Notes: generated from the sequence alone by a model not told the origin. Counted from the stretch's first letter, positions 40,086 to 52,935 are shown. The stretch: 64,000 nucleotides of DNA from Sweltsa coloradensis (GCA_024449915.1 JAMZAV010000161.1:1116001-1180000), one strand, 5' to 3'. Made by a program: numbers and translations.

Positions 40086-40294
40086 CTTAAACTCGTCTTC
40101 GCGGCAGTCTCAGCGACTTCTCTTAAGACATATTTCAAAATAAAGAATTATTTACTGTTCGTGTGCATTAAAATGAAATTATCCACTTAAATACATTTGT
40201 TAATCTCACACAATGAAAGCATAGCATATTATGTAATTATTTCAGGCAATGTTGGATGAGTGAATGACATGTTTACGAACAGAGGTAGCTCACG

Positions 40295-40450
40295 CGAAAC
40301 ACGTGAGACCCTGATTCGGGAGGTCGCGGGTTCAAGTCCTGCCACCGGTCTTCCTCGCAGATAATATATTCCCAGGTTCATCAGTCGTTAAAATTAATGC
40401 AGGGGCTATGTCCTCTAAAACAGTCCTCGGGCATTCCCACCACAGTACGC
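40295..40450 (+). repeat. tRNA-derived SINE
   Basis: The head has GCGGGTTCAAGTCCTGCC (about 40326-40343), a T-arm-like hairpin with a B box, preceded by an anticodon-arm-like segment. The body (TCAGTCGTTA to CCTCGGGCATTCCC) recurs at 30250-30325, which identifies this as a repeat and not a tRNA gene. Confidence 0.65.
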
Positions 40451-40746
40451 TAAAACCCTAATTAGCTTGTTAGTCTGTGATCAAACCATATAAAAAAAAA
40501 TATGACAATTCTTCACACAAGTTCAAGAATGATTTTACTCTTGTAACTATGTATTCACCATTATTATTATTCCAAATTAAACTCTCCATGTATCTGCAGT
40601 CCAACGGTTGGGGAGGGGGGGTGAAGGGTCACACCTGGTTAAACCAATGCGTAGGTACACTACAGCGTATCAAATTTAACGACCTATTTTACGAACTATG
40701 TGGTCTAGGTTACACGTATCGTAAGCCAAAAATTATATGTTGGTGC

Positions 40747-40805
40747 CATTTTGTCAAAACTGTTCGTAAGGTTAGCCATTTTGTCAAAACTGTTCGTAAG
40801 GTTAG
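40747..40805. repeat. 28-bp tandem duplication
   Basis: CATTTTGTCAAAACTGTTCG followed by TAAGGTTAG occurs twice in direct succession without differences. Confidence 0.85.
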
Positions 40806-41299
40806 ATGAATATAGATTTATTTATTTAACGTTTATCCTATTCAGTTAAAAAAACTGATTTACAAAGGAAGACAACTAAATAAATCCCATTACATAGATG
40901 CAGACACAACAATGAACTACATTTAAGTAAATATTTGAAATAGAATATTACAACAACAATGTATTAATAACACAATAATTTTGGTAACAAATTCAAAAAG
41001 GATATTAAATGCAATTAATTAATGAACCAAATAAAAAATGGGTAAAAGAAAAGAAGAAAAATAAAAATAGAAAGAAAGAAAATTATCATCAAAAGAAAAA
41101 CGAAAAGAAAGAAAAACTTACTGAATATGAGGTTTGACAAAACTTATGAACAGCAAATCAGGGAGTATTCAAACATTTTAGATCCATGTCTTGGTTGCTT
41201 TGTTGATGGAAGTTGGGTGGGTCCCAATCCCCGAATGTACGAGGGATGTTGACTTGAAACTTGTCGTGTTTGCTTTGATTTCCTCTGTTATCTTGTCTG

Positions 41300-41437
41300 T
41301 TTACACCGACAAGGCCACCTACTTTCCAGTTCACACCGCGGCTACTTTTTGTCAGGACGGAGGAGTATAAAATGCCCGCCACACTCTGTACTGATACAGT
41401 TTGCAACTTGACAAAGTACCAAACAACTCCTATCACC
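41300..41437 (+). promoter_or_regulatory. promoter of Gly/Tyr peptide copy B
   Basis: GGAGTATAAAATGC carries TATAAAA at 41366-41372, 72 bp before the ATG. ACAAGGCCA at 41309-41317 matches CAAGGYCR, 57 bp before the TATA box. The surrounding CCACCTACTTTCC and the leader ACTTGACAAAGTACCAAAC are as in copies C and E. The promoter is intact although the coding exon behind it is not. Confidence 0.75.
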
Positions 41438-42833
41438 ATGTTCAAGCTTGTGAGTATACATATAATACGTATATACATAGTGTGCTGTGTGATTTTACGG
41501 CAGTTAAACAATTTTTAAGCTAATTTTGGATTTTCGAGCTGAAAGTTCTAACAATGTACAACATAATGGTTATTTTATAGTGTATGAACATTTTTTTATG
41601 TTTATACATCTCCAAAATAATATTATATTGCAAAAGATTACGTTTTAACATAGCTGAAAATATTTGCTAAAATTGTTAGACTTAACTGTTTCAGCTTAGG
41701 AATATACTAGAGTAAGAATAATCATTCTTATAATTATATCAGCTTTGATTGTTAGAAATGTTTCCAAGAATTTGAATGAAAATACTTTATTTATTTTCGT
41801 TAAATCTGCCATATGAAACCATACTCATACAATACAAATAAACTAAATGGACTATGTTTAGCATGTTGAAATGTATTTCAAATAACTTATGGGTTCTTGT
41901 ATAAGTTACTTGTAATATTTTTACCGAAGTCGGGAAACACCAACGCCTAGCGTCAATTTACCTGTCAGATTTTCCGATTATTATCTGGACGACTAAAGTA
42001 ATGATGAAGTAGTCAGCAATTACGTGGGTAAGATAATATCAATTAGATTTATGTAGTTTGTACTAGATTACAATCACTCAACCATTCAAAATTGGTCAAT
42101 CAAAAATTAACTTCAATTCACTATTATGAACGTTAATAATCAATTACTCTCGAACAGTCTCAAAAATCTTCACGTGGTTCAATAATCCAAAAATCTCAAG
42201 AATATCCAGCTAAAGACATAAGCTCTATCATAATGTGAATGGGGGGTTTATTTTTTTAACAACACGCTTTCTTTTAAAAATTCAAACGAAAATAGTTTTT
42301 TTCAGCAACTGCGTAGAGCTATTACGTTAACTGATTTTAACCAACAGCATGGACAGACGTTGATCGTCTAAAACGCGGTATTCTGATTCTGAAGGACGCT
42401 GGTTCGATACCAGCTACACACTTCTTAACAAGATTATACAATCTTGGCATTATTCCATACACGATCCCATAGTAACACGTTAGTCGATGAAGAGTCCCGG
42501 GTTAATATAAGTTACCTACGTAAAATTACGTATGAGAGTATCTGGGGTCAAAACTCTGGTTTCCCAGATGAGTTGTCCTTCAAGCCGTCTGGTTTTGCTG
42601 CTGCACCAACACGCCACCCTATAATGGTAGGATACCGTGAGTTATGGCGGACTTCTGTTAATTGCCTCCCCCTACGCCTACCGCTCGCATTGTATGAGGT
42701 CATGGTTCCAGTTGGTTACGTAATTGCGCATTAGTTGTGCAATAAATCCCATCTTGTGAACCGTGGTCTATGAGCACTCGGTATGTCCCCCACCTACCGT
42801 TCGCCATCGCTATGAGATAGATTCTACGGTTAA
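41438..42833 (+). pseudogene. Gly/Tyr-rich secreted peptide, copy B, scrambled coding exon
   Basis: Exon 1 is intact (41438-41449, MFKL, donor GTGAGT). Exon 2 begins after TTCCCAG at 42568 with ATG, but the coding sequence has many substitutions and small indels; only blocks such as CCCCCTACGCCTACCGCT remain. A second, partial copy of the exon end follows, closing with TTCTACGGTTAAACTGTAAG, so stop codon and donor (42837) are preserved. The 3'-UTR exon starts at 43248 and keeps CGGCTGTACACTCAAAATTT and AATAAA (43329-43334). Everything except the coding exon is well preserved. This may be a true pseudogene or a consensus error over one exon. Confidence 0.75.
42345..42420 (+). repeat. tRNA-like sequence in intron 1 of copy B
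   Basis: GCTGGTTCGATACCAGC (about 42399-42415) forms a T-arm hairpin with a B box. The D arm and acceptor stem are not convincing, so it is more likely a SINE head than a tRNA gene. Confidence 0.45.
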
Positions 42834-43399
42834 ACTGTAAGTATTGCCAAATTAAATTGGAAGTATTTATTTTAAAATCACGTCGTTTTCTTTCATACTT
42901 TAAAATACACGTTTCCGATACTAAAATGCCTTCAGTCATAATTTATTTTAATACACTATTAAACATAACCAACGATTTTACCGTCAGTTGATACGACACA
43001 ACTTTAACAATTTTTTCAAACTAATTAAATTTAAATTTAAATAAATTGAACGATTTTTTCCAATCTTGAATGGTATTTTACTGTCATGTACTTACAAATA
43101 TGATTTTCACATCGAAAAGTGTGTTTTGGTCATTTTTGGGTCAGTCACAAATTCTTTTTACGATTGTACTAAATTATTAGTTCGTACCTTTGTGTTATTA
43201 TGACAGTTGTTTCATACACTAATCCACTTGTGTATTTTCTGTTGCAGATGTCAACCCATGCAACGCTGTAATATACCTGCTATGTGATTTGTTTCGTCCC
43301 GGCTGTACACTCAAAATTTTGTTATGCAAATAAATTGCCTTTTAAAATACTTATTGAAGTGTGATTTTAACAACATATTTACCTTGTATCCTAACAAAT

Positions 43400-44194
43400 C
43401 CACAACTCCTAATACTTACAAATGCAAAAGCACGCATTTTAAAATATTTATTATATAAAATCAATTTCATCTATGGTAGTGTTTCCCAACTATCCAGATC
43501 GAGAAATGGAAGTTTTTAATTCCTGCAAGAACTAAATTGTAATCTGATACACACGAATGGAGGAAATCTGAGAAAACTAAGAACATTTTCTAGGAATGGT
43601 GATTTTATGTGGTGCAGAAACATCAAATGGGGGTAGAATGCTAGTACTCCCGACATTTTCTTAATGACATGTTATAAAAGATATAATATTTAAAGCTTTA
43701 TCCATGCCAACCACAACTAAGATCATGTCTTTTGTTTGTTTGTTTGTTTTATTGTTTGTTTTATTGCTGGAATGTTTGTTTGTTTGTTTGTTTGTTTGTT
43801 TTACAATTTTTAATGAAATATATCAAATACATTCTTCATGCTCAATATTATTATGAGCATTGTCACAAGGCTAGAAGAAGTCAAAGTTATTATGAACATG
43901 GATTTTATCTGATATACATTTACAGACGTTCCTCTATCAATTCCCGGTTACATAATAAAATAAATATTGTAAACGTGTTATGCGAGCATACAGAAATAGC
44001 ACGATTAGCCTACGTGTATGAAAACAGTTACGTCCACAATACACCAGCAAACGATTCGGTCTCTATAAGAGTAACATATTTCTTTAAGAAGTACTCATGC
44101 CAACAAGAATATAGATATAAATATTAATAAAATAACAAACACGGGTACTAGAGGTGTCGAATAAATAAATAATAATATAGATACATAATACAAA
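43400..44194. other. intergenic with (TTTG)n microsatellite
   Basis: A TTTG-rich tract runs from about 43733 to 43801, interrupted once; it gives a Cys/Phe/Leu-rich open frame without meaning. Nothing else is recognised. Confidence 0.5.
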
Positions 44195-44460
44195 ACGGGA
44201 GTACCCAAATACAGGAAGCGAATCTTCTCACTCAACAGATATTCGAAAACACACAACTTCAATCTTATGATGCATAGAAATACTTGGTGATGGTGCCAAG
44301 AATGTAAAAATATACATTTTAAATAATGCTAGCTGAGACCACTTGACACCAAGGGACAAAAAAAAATCCGCGTGTCAATCGGAGGTCATGTTCGATTTTT
44401 ATCGACTTGACATATGCACATATACGGACGGACGGACAGGAAAATAATACATAAAGGGAA
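44195..44460 (+). mobile_element. interspersed element of the ACGGGAGTACCC / GAAGCGAA family
   Basis: Head AAACGGGAGTACCCAAATAC and GGAAGCGAA, a degenerate middle (TTGGTGATGGTGCC at about 44282) and tail ACGGACGGACGGACAGG at about 44434. The same order is seen at 50640-50880. No open frame. Confidence 0.55.
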
Positions 44461-44482
44461 TATTTGTCTACTTATATTTATA

Positions 44483-45268
44483 TAACTAGGAAAAACGCTA
44501 AAGTCCGCGCGTTGATGGATGAGCTTTTTTTTAAAGTTTTTAGTTTGCGTGGGATATCTTTACTTTTGCAAGTGCTTTGTTGCTTTGTTTTTCTGCCCAC
44601 GCATTGTAGATGATTGTTGTCAAGTTTCTATTGTTACTTGTCAATTTGTTATTATTTACCGTTAAAAAACTTATAATAAAAGCTTTATTTCTATGGATTC
44701 TGGGTAACTTTGTTAACTTTTTCTTTCAAAAGGTACTACATCACCATAACCTTAATGTCCATGTATAATATGAACGTTGAAGCCCCACCTGTTTGGTCAG
44801 AATTGGCCCAAATGGCACGAAAATATCGCATAAAAATAAAAAAACTTATATTAAAAGCTTTATTTCTATGAATTCTGACTAACTTTTTTAACTTTTTCTT
44901 TCAAAAGGTACTACATCACCATAACCTTAATGTCCATGTACAATATGAACGTTGTAGCCCCACCCGTTTGGTCAGAATCGGATCAAATGTCACGAAAATA
45001 TCACAATAAAAATCGAAAAAAATCGTAAAAAGTACGATATTCATGAGAAATATTTCTTCGATTATACCCAAAAACAATACACCTCTAAGTTCAGAGATTT
45101 TTAAGGTCCCCTCAAATTTTCATCAAGATCGGATATGCCGTTTGCCTGATAGAGAGTTAACAAACAGAAAGAAAAACAAACAAACAAAAAAAAATACAAA
45201 AAAAAATACACCCGAGCTAAATTTTTTGGGGGTCAGTGAAATTGAAGTCTTCGCTTTGCTCATCCAAT
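44483..45268 (+). mobile_element. short non-autonomous element with complementary ends, copy 3
   Basis: Left end AACTAGGAAAAACGC, with AACGC (44494-44498) facing GCGTT (44509-44513). GGATGAGC at 44517-44524 is the reverse complement of GCTCATCC at 45258-45265. Inside, a block of about 140 bp containing AAAGCTTTATTTCTATG, ACCTTAATGTCCATGTA and GCCCCACC is present twice (about 44665-44810 and 44850-44985); a relative of this block lies at 9270-9430. No coding capacity. Confidence 0.65.
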
Positions 45269-45499
45269 AATCTTAACAATATCACAGTAAATTTGTTTCC
45301 AGTTGGAACAAACTTACATTATTCAGTAATACATACACACACCAAACTCGAAAAGTTCGATCAATTCAACCAGATACATTCAGGGAAATATTTGACTTTT
45401 ATACAAAATGGGGACAAAACGAAATGATGTGAGGTATCACGCCTACGACGGCTACGAATATCACGTAACATAAAGGGTCTGTACAAGACAATATTAGAG

Positions 45500-45830
45500 A
45501 GCGAAGCGTCACCTTTCCATCCATCCATCTGTGTCTGCGTGAGTCACGTCGCACGATTTAACCTAACATGACCTACGATTTCCATAATAATCACCCTTCA
45601 AATAAGATACTACATACATTATGTGATACAGAATGTTTTGGTGACCTCTGTAGTCAAAGGGACGTGGCTGTCATTTTTTAGGGATGATTTTTCCGTACCC
45701 GGCACCTCCACCAAAAATTAGAAAAGCTATTTGATAACATTTTGTTTGTGTGTTCTGCTTCGACAATCTGTTGATTAACTAGCTTCGCTCCCTATTTTAC
45801 TACTCCCGTACCCGTGCTTGAACATGTTAA
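45500..45830 (-). mobile_element. interspersed element of the GGTGGAGGTGCCGGGT family
   Basis: On the minus strand it reads CACGGGTACGGGAGTAGT, then GGGAGCGAAGC, TTGTCGAAGCAGA, TTTTTGGTGGAGGTGCCGGG and, at the far end, GTGACTCACGCAGA. A second minus-strand copy lies at about 47340-47600. Confidence 0.65.
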
Positions 45831-46824
45831 TAGTACCAGTAGTAGATGTTGGAGTAAAATAGGCCAACAATCTTAAATCTTTGATTGTCACAAAAAATAA
45901 TTACTTCCTAATCTAAGAATGTCCTATAGCCAATATTATTTTGAGCCTTACAATAATAAGAACATTATTTAGTATATTTCAGTGCCATAGAAAAATAAAG
46001 TGCAATTAAATAAAACAAAACATGTTAATGTATTCGTATTTCCAGAATACCCTTAGTTACAAGAAAACTCAGTGCCAGAACCGGGATTTATTTAATTTAA
46101 AGTAAAAATAAACCCACTAGAACAAACGAGCACCAAAAATAATAAAAAATTGTTTTGCAAGACTAAATGAACGCTTAACAATGCAAAGAAAGAACCTAAT
46201 GATTTTCAATTCAATACTAACATGACCTCTTGAACCCTGGACAACAAACAAACAATGTCGGCACTTCCGCATATTGAGAAAGGTCAACTGCATGCAAACT
46301 TCTAAAAATAAGTGCATTCAGACACGCCCTAAGGAACATTCTGAAATGTGTATGATAGACACACCCAACAGTAAATGTATAAACTTGAAAAAAATATGCT
46401 GAAAGTCACAAAACCGGTAAAACTATAGTCAAGAAGGAATGAGATTTGACACTTCGCAAATATCTCTTTGTTCAGCCAGGATGCATCCCATGTATATCAA
46501 CCTTTGATTTGTTATCAAGCAAGATTATATGGACAGTCATACAATCGTAGATTATCAACATTTATTGTTTATCAGGCAATACTTTTTTTATGAGAAGGGT
46601 CGATTTTGGATTTTGTAAAACAATTTGAAATTGTAAAAATCAATTTTTGTACCGTTTACCTGGAATTTTTTAAAAGAAAAACATTACTTTAGAACCCTTA
46701 ATTTTTGCTTTCATAGTGACTTTGAACAGCAGTGATGTCAGTCGCCCGAACGTACTGGAATTTGCCTAAAACTCATGTACTGTATCGTCTTAAATCTTAA
46801 TCTAATGCCATCCGCGGTGGCACA

Positions 46825-46970
46825 TAAGATAAGGGCGCTGGTCCGAAGTGAAGCTACGAGGACGTGGGTTCGAATCCCGCATCAGGCATGGGTTTTTTGT
46901 AATCGTCCTTCATCGTAATCCATCACCACTCATCGTCTCGAGTAGCCTTAGTGTATTAATATGAGACTTA
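46825..46970 (+). repeat. tRNA-derived SINE
   Basis: GTGGGTTCGAATCCCGC (about 46865-46881) is a T-arm-like hairpin with a perfect B box. The body that follows (CATCACCACTCATCGTCTCG) recurs in inverse orientation at 5448-5500, so this is a repeat and not a tRNA gene. Confidence 0.6.
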
Positions 46971-47339
46971 TGATATAAAATGAGACTGATTCGCGTACTA
47001 AAGAAAAAGAAAAAAGCTTACTAAATCCCTAGCAATCGCCTTATTGACGAAGAAAATTGTGTTGAAAGTTTCAGACGGTGTTGCCAGCAAGCAGCGGATA
47101 TCGATTCGACGACCTCCCGAATTACGGTCTCGCATGGTACGCGCGAGATATCTCTATATTCTATAGGATTTACACAATTTCATTCCTTATTACAAACATA
47201 ACGAAATCTAATTATTTGTGGCGACGACATTATAAAAAAAGCTACAGGGAGAAAAATGTTATCACAAATTTAATTTAGGAGAAAAGATGGTTGAAACTTG
47301 AGATTTGCGTGAGAAACCCCCCAGTGAAGGCTAATCTCC

Positions 47340-47600
47340 GTATGCCTTATCTTTCTTAAAGTCCGTTTGTGCGTGAGTCACATCTCACGATAAAACCAAA
47401 TATCACCCCCATAGACACGTTTTGTTCGATTTTTGGCATTGCCCATCAACAAGGATGCTACAGTAAAATTTTGATTACCCTAGAGCTAAGAAGTCCACCG
47501 AAAAATGAAAATGCATATTAAACCCGGCACCTCCACCAAAATGGTATTTTACGTTTTTACATTGTATAAAACGACAAGTTTCGGGTACTCCCGTACCAGC
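47340..47600 (-). mobile_element. interspersed element of the GGTGGAGGTGCCGGGT family
   Basis: On the minus strand: TACGGGAGTACCCGAAAC, then CCATTTTGGTGGAGGTGCCG and GTGACTCACGCACAAACGGA. The order is the same as at 45500-45830, and the left-to-right spacing is similar but shorter. Confidence 0.6.
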
Positions 47601-47939
47601 AGTGTAAAAACACTATTTTCATTATCTTTCACTAGCCCACACACGGGGAAATAATAAACACTGTACACCCGACGTGGGCTCCTTTTTGTATCCTTCTATA
47701 AAGTCAAAATATGAAACTGATTTTGTGTGTTTTTATTAATTAGACAGCGAAGCTCCGCTTGAATCAACACGCCACTCATTATCCTATAGGAAATAGAATA
47801 TCCTCTCACAAGTCACAACACAAGCTACCAGTACCATTAATCTGATGGATTTCACGAATTGTCAAATTCTAAACACAGTAAAACAAGTACAATAATATGT
47901 ATTATTTATGTAATGTTTATCGTAAATCCCCGCTAGCCC

Positions 47940-48147
47940 CTAGTGGACGCAGGGTCGTAGGCTGTATAAACTCCTCGTGGGTTTGTTTGCACTAGTGTTG
48001 GCGCTGCTTGAAGAAAGGACAAGGTCACCTACTTTCCCACCAACAACTTCGACTTAATATGTCCGGACGGAGGAGTATAAAATGCGTGCCAGACTCAGTA
48101 ATGGTACAGTTTGCAACTTGACAAAGTACCAAACAACTCTATTCACC
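47940..48147 (+). promoter_or_regulatory. promoter of Gly/Tyr peptide gene C
   Basis: TATAAAA at 48076-48082, 72 bp before the ATG. ACAAGGTCA at 48019-48027 is a full CAAGGYCR match, 57 bp before the TATA box. Sequence from about GTTGGCGCTGCTTGAAGAAA through the leader is nearly the same as in copy E, which makes C and E the closest pair at the promoter level. Confidence 0.8.
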
Positions 48148-49021
48148 ATGTTCAAGCTTGTGAGTATACACTTTACTTATTTAAACCGTTCAGTTATACT
48201 TAGAAAATTTCTTGTGCTATTTTGGACGCTTGTGTTAATGTTTTAAACTTTGCGCAACGTTTTGACGTTTTAATGTCAAAGCTTTTAAAAGTTTTTAAAA
48301 CTTACAGCTGAGGACATAGCTTCATATCAAGTTAGGACAAAGTTTTTAGTAAAGTTAATTTTAAGCAAAGGTTTAACGAAGTTTCTATATATTGTTGTTA
48401 ATCGTTGAGTTACAGGGTTACAAACAAAACGATTGATCCTAACACTCTACCATTTTATTAAGCTAGACAAAGTTATAAAATATAGATAACTTTGGATTGG
48501 TCTAGAATGTGAGCCATGCAAAACTATGTTTCTACATTTTACAAGTCACACATAATATAATATTAAATTTGTTACTTATGCTAAAGAAAACTTACTCTCA
48601 GCATTTTCTATGGCGTATATGGTAAAACACTCGTATATTCCTTAAAATGTTTACGTTAGTAAATGTGTAGATACAGCAAAGGGAAGTTTAAAGTTGTCAT
48701 AAAAGTATTCATTAAAAACAATTTTCTTTCCATCCAAACCTTCTGTGACGAAACAAAAACAGCTTGATGATGACCCTTTAACCTGTGTTTGCCTGTAACC
48801 TATGTGTATTGTTGTTGTTGGTGTTGTTGTGTAAATGTTAACCTGTTTGTCCATGTTCCCAGATGTTGGTCGTTCTCGCCGTCCTGGCTGTGGCTGCTGC
48901 CCAATACATCGCCAGCCCCTACTATGGTGGATACCGTGGTGTCTATGGCGGACTCGGCTATGCCTCCCCCTACGCCTACCGCTCCGCCATCGGCTATGGA
49001 GGATACGGATTCTACGGTTAA
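48148..49021 (+). CDS. Gly/Tyr-rich secreted peptide, copy C (56 aa)
   Basis: Coding exons 48148-48159 (MFKL) and 48863-49021. The protein is identical to copy A by translation; only two silent differences (GGT for GGA in the R-G-V segment and TAC for TAT near the end) are seen in the 159-nt coding exon. The 3'-UTR intron has its donor at 49025, three bases after the stop, and the last exon starts at 49417 with AATAAA at 49500-49505. Intron 1 shows no evident similarity to that of copy A beyond about ten bases at the splice sites. Confidence 0.87.
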
Positions 49022-50639
49022 ACTGTAAGTATTGCAAGTTACAAAAGTGAAATTCTAAATCATAACTTGGTGTAACTTCAACTTACTTCATTAATTTTTA
49101 CTTCATATTTTCAATTTAATTTTTCCCACTTCTTTTGCCTATAAAATATAAAATGCGACAGCGGTAACTGATATATCTCAAAACAAACAAAGTTTATATC
49201 AAATATTATTACATATTTTGTAAATGTGTTAAAATGTTGTAAACATTGGAAAAATGGAAATCTCCAAGTGCATCTTTCCACCATTTTTTGTGTGTGCTTG
49301 TCCTCAACTCAGATTAATTATATTCTCATTCTTTAATTATGCAGATTTAAACTCCCATGATTTTAATGTTTTTCATCAATGCATATTCTAATCGACATGT
49401 ATTATTTCTGTTCCAGATGACTGACTATCTGGTGCAAATCTGTAATTTACCTGTTATGTGATTTATTTCGTCTCGGCTGTAAACTGAAAATTTAATGTCA
49501 ATAAATTGCCTGTTATAAATACTTGATGTATTCAACTTTTATAATCCCTATCCCTACACTCTTTTTTTAAATTTTAAATTAAGAATGAACTAAAGCACTA
49601 CATCTTGTAGTTTTTATGACAAGCAAAACAAAGTCTCATAATATTCGTGCAGTAAACAAAATGAAAAAAATGTGATATTTAATTCACTTTAACAAAACCT
49701 ACTGATAAGAACATTTTGGTTGAGATAATATAAAAAAATAATTATTGTTGACGTTTAAACCTTGGTTATACGGTCAAAGATTGACAACAATAAAAACTTA
49801 TACCTAAAGGAGGAAAAATAATCAAATATAGTTTCATTATTATAATATATAATTTGAAATACAAAGTTATAACCGAAGATAAAGTTTTTGGGTAATGCTC
49901 TCTTTATTGTTTGATTGCCCTTGTCACTCCAAAGCACCACCGAACCAGGAATGTGTTAAGAACGGAATTCAAGTCTGTAATTACCATATGAACTGCTTAG
50001 ATTGTATCGTGGTTATATGATATAGATAATAACGTGATCGAATGTAGTAGCATAATAATTAATGGGGTGATAAAAATGCAAAGTATTCAGACGGACATAT
50101 AATAATGCCTTGTTAGTCAAGGCGGACAAGTGTCTTGTTCTCGTACTGAACTGCATAGTTTGTGTTTTTACTAGAAGAAAATTTAAAAATTGGATATCAC
50201 ATTAAGCCGAAATTACTTCGCTGTTTTCTCTTTCTTCGTCTTGTCTTTCAGTCAACTTATCCAGTATATACACCATCGACCATAAACTTAGTAAATCAAG
50301 GGACAAGTTTATTTTTTTTAATTACTCACTGATTATTCAATGTACATTATAATCATTAGGAATATCACAACGAGCATAGCCCTTAAACACAGAATTGTGT
50401 GTGTTATCCCTAAATATAAAATATAAAAAATTGTTGATTAAAATTAACAATAATTTGATAGGCATGAGTTTAAACAGAAATAGATAATAAAAAACAACAG
50501 AAAACTCAATAATGAAACACAATAGGACCTACAATACAAACATTCAAACAACTAACATTATAGGCTTAAATTATAACCTTACCCAGCCCTTGATTTACTT
50601 CTGGGCGAGGGGGAGGGCGTACAAGTAATTAAAAAGCGT

Positions 50640-50880
50640 ATCTGTAAAAAGCACTGGTATGGGAGTACTCAAAATAGAAAGCGAAGCTTACCAATGTTAT
50701 ACGACGCTTGTCGAAGAGTTCAATAATGCTGAAGGTGTCGAGTATATAAATATTCAAACTTTCTTGGGCCCCCCTAACCCACAGGGACACAACAATCATT
50801 CTGTATCCCTTGTTGAAGGGCAATTTTAGCTAAAATTTGACACACGTACGGACTGACGGACGGACAGAAAAGTGATTCAG
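50640..50880 (+). mobile_element. interspersed element of the GGGAGTACYC / GAAGCGAAGC family
   Basis: Head TATGGGAGTACTCAAAATAG and AAGCGAAGCTTACC, then CGACGCTTGTCGAAGAG, and at the far end CGGACTGACGGACGGACAG. The layout matches 44195-44460. The middle GGTGGAGGTGCCGGG motif is absent or degenerate here. Confidence 0.55.
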
Positions 50881-52000
50881 ATCGCCAGAATAATTATAAC
50901 TATTATGTAAATGTACGAATCACGTTTCTTCCACTTCCCATCAATTAAACGAATGGTTAAAATCATAACTGTACACATTATCTCAAGACGAATTTTGACA
51001 TTAACTAAAAAGTTCTGTCAAATATAAAAATAGAACATGAACCGAGGATCGAGCCCGGGTCTCTCGCTTTATGAGAGGATGTATTCCAACTTCACAAACA
51101 CTATATACATTAAACACAGATTCCCGTAACCTAATGGTTTTAACGTCCATCTAGCAAGTGGTAGACCAGAGTTCATTGTTGGAATTTAAAATATCTTATA
51201 TTGATACCAATCAATGATAAAAGTCATCTAATAAAAATATAAGGATTGTGGTGTTTCGCACAGAGAATGGAATCTTGCCGCCGTAAACTTATTCCGCTTA
51301 TGTGATTTATACGGTAGTTATTTAATGGACCTCGGCCGCCTGTTAGCTGGACAGTTTAATAGCACGATTATTTTAAAATAATTATACGATGCTAACATAA
51401 AGCCATTTTCAAGTTCAGCGAGTATACAAGAGCCTGTGGCTAGCTATGCTTGGCCAGACTTGGTTGCAAAGGCGTTATAAGATGGGACAATAATATCAGT
51501 TATAGCCACACACAACGAGGCATCACGTTAAAGCAAATACCACCCCAAAAATTCATTTTTACCACAAAATCTACAGTATAAAGGTAATCTTGAATGACAT
51601 ATAAAAACATTATAAGTTTATTTATAACTGACGCCCAATGAATATTGATTAAGATTCTGAAATTTCTGAAATTTGCGAAAAGTAGGGTTTTGGTGAATTT
51701 CAAATCGGCTTTAACTTATTTTTTTGTTTGTTTCGAGTAGATATTAGAATTTATTGCAAATCTAAAATGACCCATTACAAATTATGTATGAAAATGCGCT
51801 TTAATAGGCAAAAATTAGCATCTCGAAATTACAAATCTTGGTAATCGGCATATTTATTTTGATGGTTACCAATAACATTTGTATATGCATTTATTTATTT
51901 TATTCACTCATTGTTTAACACACGAATGTGGTATAGGTTACTAGAAAAGAGCAATGCCCCATTCAAATTTAGTGCCTAGCAATCTATTAAACATAATAAC

Positions 52001-52031
<31 letters not shown>

Positions 52032-52874
52032 AAGGTTTAACTGACAAGTTAATTGTGTAGCGTCATTAAGTGAGTATCCATATTATCCTAGTTTCCATAT
52101 TATAGATATTTATAATGCAACGTAAAAACGTTCAATTGATGTATTTATTTTATTTTTATAACATATTATGGCGAATCTAGGATGAAAGATAGGGATCTGG
52201 CTGAGTGAGTTTTCAGACTACTTAGCCTATGTATCCAGTGCTCGAAATAAGGAATATGACGAAGCAGCTGTTAGAGCTCATTTGATTTCTGAATATTACA
52301 TAACAACACATTAAAACAATAAGTAACTAATAAGAAAAAACAAAAACAATATGTACTTTAAGCCCTACATTTAATGTTTGTGTCTTATGCTGTTGTGATA
52401 ACTGGTATTGGTAATTTTTTTAAAGACACTATTAGAGAAGGTGAGGTTATAATGGAATTTATTTGATGAACTAGTCTACTGCACTTAAAAAATAATTAAC
52501 CAAATTTCAACATTATTATTTTGTAATAGCTGTGAGCTCCTGCGAAACGTTGATTGATCTTAGAGAATTAATTTATAATTTGCAATAAAAAATTTGACTG
52601 TATTACAGGTATCGTTAAAAATACAAATCATTGGACTGTTCACGGTTAAACAAATTAAAATAAAAAGTGATATTTTGACTACAATTCGGTATTCTTTCTC
52701 AAACAATATAACAATAAAAAAACACAACGTACAAGCTAAAAACATTTCCCAAATAGCTATAAATATGACTGTGTATCAGTACAATAACAAAAAAAATTGT
52801 AAACGATAAAAATAATAATAACAAAACACAGAACATTAAATTGACATATTAAATACAATTCAGAAGTTATAAAA

Positions 52875-52935
52875 TCCATCCCGATCAGGGTTCGTACCCG
52901 AGTCTCCCACATTCCAGATAGGCGCAATTGACATG
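52875..52935 (-). repeat. tRNA-like sequence
   Basis: On the minus strand GTGGGAGACTCGGGTACGAA precedes CCCTGATCGGGATGG, an anticodon-arm to T-arm-like order. A related reading frame of GGGAGACTGGGGTTCGTTAC is found at 55255-55325 (minus), which points to a shared SINE family. Confidence 0.4.

Noticed and set aside
43732..44127. 131-codon open frame starting in Cys/Phe/Leu-rich sequence
   Set aside because: The first third is a (TTTG)n microsatellite translation and the rest has no recognisable feature or splice context.
48651..49037. 128-codon minus-strand open frame rich in Arg/His over the coding exon of copy C (and similar ones over copies A and E)
   Set aside because: It is the antisense shadow of the Gly/Tyr coding exon; the same frame appears at each copy only because the sense exon is conserved.
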